Source: Rhea pennata (lineage: Eukaryota > Chordata > Aves > Rheiformes > Rheidae). Taken from it: a stretch of DNA of 64,000 bases. The position numbers were made by a program, and so were the translations under genes. Below are positions 47,201-58,800 of this stretch, in pieces; within the stretch, counting starts at the first letter, position 1; each line of letters starts with the position of its first letter. The notes below the pieces were generated by a model. It did no database searches. It saw only the letters and a list, made by a program, of their open reading frames with translations, and was not told where the DNA came from. The stretch lies in NCBI RefSeq assembly GCF_028389875.1, contig NC_084672.1:11399958-11463957 (forward strand). The letters run 5' to 3'.

Positions 47201-50200
47201 TAGTCGTAGCAAACTTATTTCAGAGAATCAGGATTGCCAAAGATCTTAAAAGAAATGCTCTGGATACAAATACTCCTAAACTGATTTCCCTAAATAGATT
47301 TATTAGGAACAAGTTTATTTATGCATTAATCGGGGGGGATAGAAAGTCAGGTTGTTGGTGCTCAAAACAGATAGTGAAAGATCTTGGAGCAATTGGAAGA
47401 GATCCGAGGGCACACTAAATCAATTGCAAAAAATATGCATCTTAATTCACTGTCATCCATTATGAAAACACGCAGAAGAGATACTCCTTTCTTTCAAATA
47501 TTACAGCACCTAAAACCTTGAGGCCCTGAGTGAGTAGTAGTGTTATAAATTCTAAATAATGAGCTAACAGCTTACTTCTTGCAGAGAGGTGCTAGGGGAA
47601 ATCTCGCTAGCCTGCTCAGTGGGAGCGCTGGTGTGGCAGCCAGCCTGCTGTGTGAGTGGGATGCACAGAACGTGGTCTGCCAGTCCCATCAGGATCCAGC
47701 TCTGCTTGGGTCTGACAACTTGGAGCGCTAAGCTGATGTATGGCCATGTATCTGCAAGCAAAGGGCATAGGGAGACTGAGCTTTGCACAACTATGGAAAC
47801 ACTGTTTTAAGGAAATATAACTATTATTTTGGAGTTTGCTGTTCCTTGCATGTTCTTAACATGGGTATCACAGAAATATCTCCAATGGTATGGTAGTTTT
47901 TAGTTAGATATTTTTTTTTCTTACAATTATAGGTTGGAAAAATTCTTAAAGAAAGAAGTGGACTTAGAGCTTTCAGTGCTGCCAGACTTTGAGGAAAGAG
48001 TCATCGATTTCTCTGAAGTTGAACAACTAATGAACTCTATTAATACTATTCCAGGTACTCTTCCTATCTGACCATTATTTCAGATCTGATCATTATTTAC
48101 ATTTAATTAAGGATGTATATTAAACAAAGTCTATTACTTCTTTAAAAGTGAACTACAAAAGCAGAATTAGCTTCTCTCTCATTTTCCTTCTAGATTTTTT
48201 TGTTCTCCAATACATAGAGACACACTGGAAGCTATTCTGGGATTCCTTTTTTTCATTTGTTTCCAGTATGAAATTACTGTAACTATCAAGTTTGGTCTTC
48301 TCTACTTTTTCTGTATGATTTCTTAGAAGACTCACCCTTTCTGGTCAGAGGTCAGCCATGCTGAGCTGGTAATAACTTTTTTACCTTGTAGTTGCTTGAA
48401 CAAAGTAGAGCTTTCTTGAAGCAATCTTCCCTACTTCTCTCAATAACCAGATTTCAGTGGCTTGACCCTCTGATATTTAGCAAGCATTTTTCCTGTCATC
48501 CTTGGGAAATAGAGCAAAACTCCTCAAAATTTCTAAGGATTAAAAAAGATAAACAAACAGGAAATACATTGAGTCTTTTCTAGCACAACATAAAGAGTCA
48601 CCAAGGACAATATGCATTTTTGCTACTCTTGTATTGTGCTTTCCTAGAGTAAAATAGCATTTGGCACTTGCTTGTTTGTGCTGCTGACCTACTGTTGGAC
48701 AGTTTTTCTTTCAGCTTTACCTCCAGAGGCTCCTCAGTGCTGGAGCTCCTTGGCACTGGTGCAGTTCCTGGCAGATGACTCTCCTGCAGGGCTGTGCTAG
48801 CTCGCTAGGGAACAGCAGCTCTCAGACGCAGGCGAGGTCAAGTTTACAGAGAAGGCTTAGGCCGAGGTTTATGTATTTTGTTATTTTGATTTTGATTTGA
48901 AGCGAGGCTAGCTCATACGCCAGTGATCTGATTATTATCTGTGACTATTTACAGGGTCAGCTCCTAACTTTTCTCTATGTGAAAGGAATAACAGACTCTA
49001 CACAATGTCCAGGCTTTGTGTAGAGGCTTTTGTGGGAGAGAGTTGTTTGCCTGTGAACAAAATATCTTGCTTCTATCAAGGAATCATGCCCCTCTGTCAG
49101 CAAATAGAAATAGGTTGTGTTCTTGGCCATCTTTGCACATTCACAAACTGACCTGTTTTCCCCTCTGCAGCTCCTTGTGCCCCTGTGATCAATCCCCAAG
49201 CTCCTAATGCAGCAACTGGCACCTCCCTGAGAGTTTGCTGGGGCCTCTTCTCAGACGACACTGTTCAGTGCTACCAGCTGTGCTATAAACCAGTGAGCAA
49301 CGAGAGGTGCAGTGAGGAACAAGCAGGTAAGGAGGCCTAAACACAAGAGGACAACTTGACCCCCATTGACCAAAACAGCTGATTCCCAACCCTGTTCTCA
49401 AAATTCACTGTCACAATGGTAAATATATAGTAGCTGGGGCGTGATACTGTCTGGCACAACAGGAAAAAAAATTTCCCATCTCCTTCAAATGTATGTCAAA
49501 ATTACCTAGTAAAAGACAAGTGAAATCCAACATTTGGAAGTGCCTCTAGCCTTTACTGTGGCAACCAGTGCACCTTCTGTAGCTACGCTCCCTGCCTCCA
49601 GAACTGTCAAGCTGCCACAGCAGCTCCTGCTTCTGGCTTTATCACCCTTTCCCTTGCCAAGTCTGCTGCGGTGACCCATTACAGTGGCAGAGACAGGACC
49701 GGGGGGGGCGGGGCAGCTGAGATAGCAGGATTGGGATGGGGGCCAGTGGACAGTTCTTAACAGCAGCTTTTGCTTTTCTGGGACATGGGCACTGCTTTAG
49801 ACACAGCCGTGCTGCATCAGCTGCAAAACACAGTATTTTTAGAGGACAAATCACCGTATTCTTAGCATACCCACCTAAACCCCCACAGTCATTTTAGAAT
49901 TTATCTAAATGCTAATAATAGGCTGTAACTCCCCATCACCCCTATACACAAAAAGAAGAACCACAAAAGCATCTCAAAATGTCCCAGCCTGGTAATAAAG
50001 CTACATTTGCTAATAATACTGTTGCAAACTCTTTTATTGAAAGCCCACAGTCACTTTTCCAACATAAGTGGAAACCTGCAGGGTACCAAATATTCAGAAT
50101 GAAAAGCAAAACCTGTCCAAACTTTATAAAACAAAGAATGAGAAATGAGCAATGATATTGCTTTGACTACTGTCCCGCTGCTAAGATGAGCTACTGGGCA

Positions 50201-50279
50201 GCATCCCCAGAGTGGGAATATGCGACATCATTCAGAAAAAACTCAGTGACAGGTGGGTGACATTCATCCCCCCCCCCCG

Positions 50280-50313
<34 letters not shown>

Positions 50314-52755
50314 TAACATTGCTCCTACAGAAGCTGATGCCTTCTTTGATTTATGCCTCCTTAGAAGAAGGCATGTTGAAGCAGCCTGACAGCTAATTGA
50401 AGGGCAGGGCTGACAAGGAGCTCTCTTGAACTCAGTACAGAAAACAGTGAACCTCAATTCCATTATCTGAGGAGGCTTTGGGTGGGTAACTGTATAAATA
50501 TACTGTAAATGCTTTATTGTTTTCATTTCAGAGCATATGCTAAAAGTCAAAGAAACATACTGCACCATTACTAATCTGTTGCCGAATACACAATATGAAT
50601 TTTGGGTCAGTGCTTTAAATGCCTCTGGCATCAGTCCACCAAGTGAAAGAACAGTTTATGTAACAGGTAAACATATTTTGTTAATACAAGTTCGTGACCT
50701 TCATAGTAAAATTCACTACAGTCTTTGGATTTTATGCCAATACCTTTCTGGATGCTTTTTACCTTTCTGTTGACTGCAGGTGAGTTTCTTAGTATCTCTG
50801 TTTTAAAGCTGAGAAAACAGAAGCACAAGTCAACTTGTTTAAGGACAAGCATAAAGGAGAGCTGGGAGCAGGGCTAACGTCTCCCAGGTCCCAATGCCAG
50901 CCCATGTTGCTCTCCCTTTATTGGCCTGTAAGCATTTTGTGGGTTCACCTACTATGCTGCTCTTTGTAACCACAGTTCACTCAAGCACATTTTGATTAGT
51001 GGGCTTGTCTTAGGGAATTATTCCTGATAGCTGAACTGCCATAAGATTAAACACAGACCCTGGTTCACTTTTGTAAAAACTTGACAGCAAATTGAGCAAG
51101 TCAGAGTGAGCCCTTCAAGCACTCATTCCAGAGACCTTTGACATCTTAGAGCAGAGAAGGGATGCACCTCAAAGTGGCATAGATAAAGCAAATGACAAAA
51201 AGAAAAGAGTTTGGGGACCTATCTTTATCAATAGTCTTTCTCTGATTAATTATCTTGGGACCTTAATAGTCCAGATGAAGTCTTTGATTTTTTTCTTCTG
51301 TATTTGAATTAATATTTGAACTATTATTGGCCTGCTTGCTGTTTATTGTCCACTGGAGAAAATAGATCTCTTTAATCGTATAGTATTAAATAAAAAACTT
51401 TTTAAAAAAATCTTCAGAGCATGTTTGTTGCAAATATTGACAAGCAACTACTTAAAATTGCTCTTTTGCCTATTTTTTAGCTCCTTCACCACCTACCATT
51501 AAGACTAAAAAAATCCGAAGCTGTGAAAATGCAGCACTTGTGTGTTGGGAATCTAGAGACATTAACCCTGTTGATTCCTACGTGGTCGAATTGTCCAAGC
51601 TGACAGATGAAGAAAATGGGGATATTATCACTGAGTGAGTCATATCCCATTGAGTCCCTGATTTGTAGAGATGAAACCATTTCATATCATATGGTACCAG
51701 CTAGCACTAAGAAAAGACCTATGATTCTTCAGTCAAAAACCCAAGATAATGTATTCAGAAAAGTGCAAGTCTAAGAATGTGCAGAACAATCCCTGGGGAA
51801 CTGGGGGACCATATTAGGTGTCTGAAAAAATGAATTATGTAACAAGAAGTATTTTAATAACCTGTAACGTGATTTGCCTGGGTGAGGAAGTAGAAATTCT
51901 CAGCTGTCATTAGAATCCACCCTTGACATTAACGGCCAGCAGGATCAGGCATAAGTGTATTTGAGCTTTTGACACCTAAAAAATGTATTGGGCTAAAGTC
52001 AGGCCAAAACTACTTGGCATTGGAGGTCCCAGAGTGGTGCTGCAAGGAGGAAACAGCTAAATTTAGTACTGCATTTCAGTGTCCCAATGTATGATGAAAG
52101 AAAACGCTTGTGAATCTGCTCTTCCTTTTTTCACTATGACTTAACCCAGCCAAAATGAAGAAGTATGTGAAATCTAATCACAGAAGTCTACTTCTGTTAC
52201 AGTGACATTCATATAACCTCTCCCTCCCTGAATAGCATCTAGATTTGCAAGTTCATCCACTAGATTTTGAGGAGACAGGAAGTTTAAATCCAGTTTAAAA
52301 TCTTCTAATGCAATTGTAAATGATGATTGTGTGAATATTTCATAACAAATTATTTAAAAGAATTAGATCTCTGTGTTTGAAGGCTATCCATGATGATCCT
52401 GTGATTTTTTTTTTCAGTTTTATTCTTTGCTTGAAAAGGTTTGAGGACATTTTTTTTTCCTGCATTTTACAGCTGCTGAAATATCTTGCTATATGAAGCT
52501 TGAAATCTAAACATTCAAGCTGTGTTGCCTACTTGTGAGTCGCCAGATGAGATAATAGCATTTTTTTCCCCTGCACTCTGGGTAATGTAACTCCTGTTAG
52601 GAATTTGAGGTGACCACTTATAGGAAGGCAAATGTTTTATATTTGTAGGAATTCACATTTATGAATATTTCTGTGATATGAATTTCATTGTATAAATGCT
52701 AATAGAAAATGAATATACAGGGCACTGGGGAAAAAGGCAAAGGTAAATATATATA

Positions 52756-52816
<61 letters not shown>

Positions 52817-55800
52817 TGTTGCAGACTCTCTTCCGCTCCTACTTTTGGCAACTGGACATGTTACAGTGCTGTTGAAGGGTTAAATAGAAGCTGATCATAT
52901 AATTTCTTCTTTGTTGTTCAGAAAAATAATCTCAAAGGTTTACCTTTATTCCCTACCCTATAATTTTCCATGTATTTATTTTCTGCAGATCTATTATTGG
53001 GATCCCTAACTGTGAAGCTTTAATTCACCTCCAGCCAATACAACGCTATTGCATCTCTGTTAGAGCTCTAAATCTAGGCGGTTCCAGTGAAAAAAGTGAA
53101 CCTGTACTGATACACACCACAGGTACTGTGCAGCTCTGATCAACTGCCTAATGTAGCATCTATTATCTCAACAGAAAGATTCCTGCCATTTTCAATGGTC
53201 TTTGGATTAGGTCCTAATCTCTGTAGGTAATTACACACTTGCTAACCTTTTAGAAATGAAAAAACTTTTTGTAACGATTAGGGTATTGCTTTAGCTCTGT
53301 AATACAAAATTATTTCTGTTGAGTTAGTTTGATACTTGAAAGTTACTCATTTCTAAACAATGCCAAAAGACTAGATAACCCAATGCCCCGAGCCATTGCC
53401 AGCTAACCAAGTATCAATACACCAGTGAAGAAAACTGAAGTGTGGTTTTACTTGACTCCAGAGATTACCTTGTAATGATGCTGCTACAGGAAAGAGTGGC
53501 TGAGTGTCTGTTGGCACTTTCCAGCGTTGTATGGATATGTGAAACCTTTCCTTTGTACCTGTTCAAATATCTCCAGCTTGGCTGGGAAAGGCTCTACAGT
53601 CTGTTTTCCTCAGTCTGGTCTAGCTAAGGAAAAAGACAGTTCTGCTTTGAGCTGGAAGTTTTGCAGTTGGGAGCTGACATAGTGTCACAAAAGGCAAGAG
53701 TTCTCCCCAAAAAGCAAAGAGTTCTCCCCAAAAAGCAAAGCTGAAAACCCTTTCTCCTCTGAGCCATCTAATCATAGCTCATTTTAATGGCTCATAGGTT
53801 GACATCTGCTTTCATTTGCACCATTGCTAGCATGATTGTGTAGTTTCACTGGGATGTCTTGGACCTCCCACATCCTTCACACGCACTCTGCACCATACTT
53901 GTGCCTCTTCTGCCCTCGCTTCTGTGAGAGATTTACGAAGCATGCTTATTCATCAAGCTGACCACGTATCCATGTAAGATATTAATCTAGAAAAGGGCTT
54001 TAACACAGCATTGACTATATTTCAGCAAGAAATCTGTCTGCTGCACACCAGTAGCACCTGAGAAAAAAAAATGATCATTCTTAAATCCCTGGAGGGGAAG
54101 GCTGTCAGTGTGTTACCATCATTTGTATTTCACCTACTTCAATCAAACTCAGTATCTGAAATTACCATTTCTGCTTGCACAGCATGTATTTGTTTTCAGC
54201 AGCACATGCCTATAATTGCCCTGTCATTGTTTGTATTGTATTTCCATTGAAATAACCTGCATTTTGATTATAATGATTTCTTTGGGGATTAGCATGGACA
54301 GATTTATCTTCCTAGAGTCTACATTATGCAAAGAGCTGATGCAAATTGTTCTGTCAACTGCAAACACTCACCTTCAATACTGGGAATGACCTTTAGTGGA
54401 GTTGACACACAAACACGAACTACAAACAGCAGCTGTGACGCGCACTGCCGCTCTTCCGAGCACAGTGCGTCAAATCTGCTTTGTGATGCCTCCAAAGGGA
54501 GAAAAGCAGAAACACTTTCATCCTGGGCTGGCCTCGCTAACTTAGTTCTCTGAGGGTTGCTCTCACCAGAAGCTGTTCCAGCATGAGGGGTGCTCGCTGT
54601 GGTGGATTAGCAGGGATCCATTTCTAGCCTCACAACCCCCCTCCCTCCAGGATAGCTGGGCACACATGCTGCCTGGGACTTCACGGCAGCTCTCACAGCA
54701 GCTGCTAGAGTCACTCTTGGGAGGAGGCCAGTACCCCTTTTGGTGAAGCGCAGTCAGGAACAGACTCTGCCAACTGGAGATGAACCGGGGTGGGGGGGGA
54801 GGGAGAGAGACCAACTGAATGACCCCCTACACTAAGATGCTGAGCAAGGCACCTTTGCAGTGATCCCCTCTCTTCAAACGGTACCCAGCATTGATAGGGA
54901 AGAGTACTGTCATGGAGAGGCCTTTAACCCTCTTTCTCCTTTCAGTACTTAAAAATGTACTACTACATCTCTGAGAAAGATGACCTGGAACAGGATACTG
55001 CACTGCGGGGAGGACCCATCACCTTTGACTAGCTGCTTCCTGGGCAACCTCTGCAGCTTTAAGCCTTGGTTGGGTTCAAAACCAGGCTAAAGCCTGTTTT
55101 CTGCTTTTCACAAGGCTGTATCTAAACAGTATTAAGCTCTAAGTTATCTCCATAACACCTGTTTGTTTATAAGCCCCAAAGTGGACAGACTTGGCCTTTC
55201 AGTCAGCCAGATTTGTTCCAGAATGCTGGCAGATCCAAAGAGCATTTCCCCACGCCCATCCTTCAAAATCTAATGTCATATAGAGCTGCTATCCTCTAGC
55301 ATTCTCCTCCTGTTTCAGGTACCTACTTCTGTCTTAATGAGGACACAGCCCATCCATTACTGGCGATCCTAGATGATGGATTTACAATTGCATGTGATGA
55401 ACTGGAAAACCCAGAGTGTGATTTGCCTGTCTACGATAACAGCTTTACAAGGTATACCTAAGAATTTCAGTTGCAATTAATGCGCGTGGTCCATGGCTGC
55501 TTATTCCGCCATAGAACCCTATCTTGAATTTAAATCCCACTCAAAAGGCTTACTGGTATGGCAGCTCTTCTCATGTTCAGTCCAGGCTCCAACCAATTAC
55601 AACTTCCAGACAGCATGCATGTGTATAATGTATAGTGTTCATTTTAGTGTGTTGGTTTTTGCACTGGTGAACTATGGTTGTTTTTTAGGCAACTGCAAAC
55701 ACCTTTACAGGTACTTTCAAAGGACTAGAAAAATACTGATTGCTCCCTTTTAGAAAATCATATTTCTCCAAAGGTATTTCCAGTTGGACTCCCACAATGA

Positions 55801-58800
55801 TAACTCAGTTTGAAGTGGCAGGCCATTAACCCTCTGCTCTTCTTTGTAATCTTCTACTTTAGAGGTAGAAAAGGACCTGCATTTTGTTCCTTGGTTTTCA
55901 CATACATTGACATTTGGGGTACAGAGAAAGGCAAATCTCCTGAAATTGTCGTCCCTTGGTATCAGCAGAGTGGATCTTAAAGCTGTTACCTCTGTGTTTT
56001 TTTTTTTTTTTTTTTTTTTTGAACAAAAACTTTTTTTTTGGCATAGAATAGTCAAATCAAAAGATTTTGCTTCAAACCATTCTTTGCTTCATTTCTTATC
56101 TGTCTGTGCACAAAGCTCTGCCTGTCCTTCCCAGGCCTCACTATCACTATATCATGCATGGTGATTTGAGGGTTATTTTTAGATAGCTCTGTTCAATGGG
56201 AACCACCCACCACTCATGTAAAATCTTGTTCACTACAGCGAAAACTACAGGGAAAGGGGAAAAATCTGCTGGTGCTTTGGGCACCTAAGCCTCATCTTTG
56301 AAAGGGGCTTCTGTAGTTTAGAGCACAGAATTTATAAAATGGGTACCCAGAAGTACCCAATGGGGCTATTAGCAGCTTTCAGTGATTCTGTGAGCTAAAT
56401 TCTCTCTCTAGTTGCTACTTTGGAATTTAAGCATCACTTAGAGGTTAATGCAAGTTAGCAAAAGGGATTATAGATGCAGCCAGCCACAATTATGTACAAA
56501 CCTACTCACACACGTTGGGCACCTTGGGCTAAATTTGAACAGATATTAAAGCACTAAAGCAAATGCTAAGGAAGGGAGAGTGGTACGAACACTTACCTCT
56601 TGCTGAAAAATCTAGCTGAATTGATCAGCTCATACCATTCGGGTCTATGGATTTTCCTTTCAAAACAAAATTAGAGGCCCTTTGCCACTGAAGTGACAGC
56701 ATCAGCTTGCTGTAATACATCAGTTTCTAGTTAGCACCAGGGAAACAGCATATAAAGGACAGGAATCTGCAGACACAGACTAACACAAACCCACAATTTA
56801 GCCCCTCTATGGAAATGCAAGGCTGTTTTTGCCATATGATGTTACTGGGGGTTTGGTAGAAGAGAGCCATGACTTAGAAGGGTCTCTTCATTGAGGTCAT
56901 CAAGATAAGCCTAAATGGGATCTTATCCAACTTTACGAGGTGTTTTTCTGTTTCACAGAAACAGCCAGAGCCAGCACTCATCTCATTCTGAACTCTGAGG
57001 CTGTTTTTGCTGCCACTGTGAACTCTCATAAGCTTTCTTCATGCCTGGATACTGCCAAAAATATAAGTTCCCAGCTAACATGACTAATACACGCACAATG
57101 AGGAAATTATGTAGTAAACTCCTCTTTCTGAACTTACGTGATCTCCAAAAGGCAAATGTGCTTCCTAACCACAGCAGCCCTTAGAGTCTGACTCAGGTTT
57201 GCCTTGGTGGCTTTGCAGCTCTCATCGCTATGTTCACCGAAGTTTGCCCATCCATTTTGTATTGCTCTTTTTCCTTTTCAAATTTTATCAGCACAGCTTC
57301 TGATTCCCAATTTCAGCAGCCTTTATCCTGTTCCCAAGACATCTATACACATTTCTAATGAACTGTATACTTGCTTTAAATAATTGCTGCTGACATGGCA
57401 CAACACACAGCCCTGTCCTGCTGTGCATGCCCATCCTTACGTATCAGGCTCTCAGCATGCTGGGAGCACAGTTTTTTCTCAGCATTGCCTGCAGGTAGAA
57501 GAGCTCAGGGTGTCTGCCAGTAATGGTTTTTGCCTCTGTAAATTACATGCTTATACAACCTACACAGAAACACACAGGCTGTGACTCCACATTTTAAAGT
57601 TAGCTGTGTTTTGAAACCTGCCCTGTGATGCAGCAATGACAGTTGATACATCGTGTACTTTCCCTGATGCAGAGCCTGGGTGTAGGCTTGCAGGACTCAC
57701 GCTGCCTTCTTAAATTGAGTTGAGGTATTTCAGAAGTATTTGGCATAGATTATTTTGACCAATGTTAAAACTTGCATCTTCAAAGTCTCCAGCTCCTTCA
57801 ACTCTGAGACAGCGCCTGTAAGTCAAGCTGAAGGGTCTCCCTTTGGAATGTTGCCTTTGCCAGTCTCTCCTATACACATTTTTAAGAATCATATTTTAAG
57901 TGGTTCCTCTAATACTCATTTCAAAAAGGTTCACTATTAAATTTTTAATGGCCCAGATATGTAAGTTTATTCCAAGCTCTGCTGCTATGTTTAATTCTCC
58001 CTAGTCCATCTAAATACTGCATAGGCAGGTCTTCCCCTCCCGATTGCCCCAGGAGTTTCATGTTGTTACAGTGCTCCATTCCTCCTGGTGGGTGACATGC
58101 AAAGCCCTGGGTTGTTTGGGAAGAAAATATAAAACCTGTTAGCGCTTTTCCCATACGATACTGGGGTTCAGTAGAACACTCTGTTTTCTTGCAAGTAATA
58201 ACTTGTCCAGAAAACCCAGAGAACACAGGCTGCTATTTTTCCCTATTCCTGAAAGGGCTCGGGGAACTCTTCTTCAAAGCTACACAAAGATAAAAACAGG
58301 ACAGGTACCACAATGAAACCTGCAGGGTCTGTGTAAAGTCCTCAGCACATGGACTTCACTGTAGTCAAAAAGCCACCCTGCACTGCTAGAGATACAACAA
58401 AAGTGACTTAATTATTGATATGTAATGCCCAGGTACTTTAAAATCCTTAGGTATATGAACAGCAATGAACATAGACCTGTCTGTCTCCCACAGATGTATT
58501 GGGATTCTGGGCAGTCTGATCCCATTTCCAGGAAAGCATTACTGGGAGGTGGAAGTTGAGGAAGATACAGAATACAGAATTGGTGTGGCTTTTGAAAACA
58601 CTCCAAGGCACGGTTATCTGGGAGCAAACAACTCATCCTGGTGCATGAGACATATCATCACACCATCAAGGTAAGGGCCATGGAGGCTACAGGTCCACTT
58701 CCTACAGGTACACCTGCACAGGCAGAGCAGCAGAAAGCTCCTACTTGTACAGCGCAGCCACAGATTTTATACTAAAGCTCAAAGCAAGTACTTAACGAGA

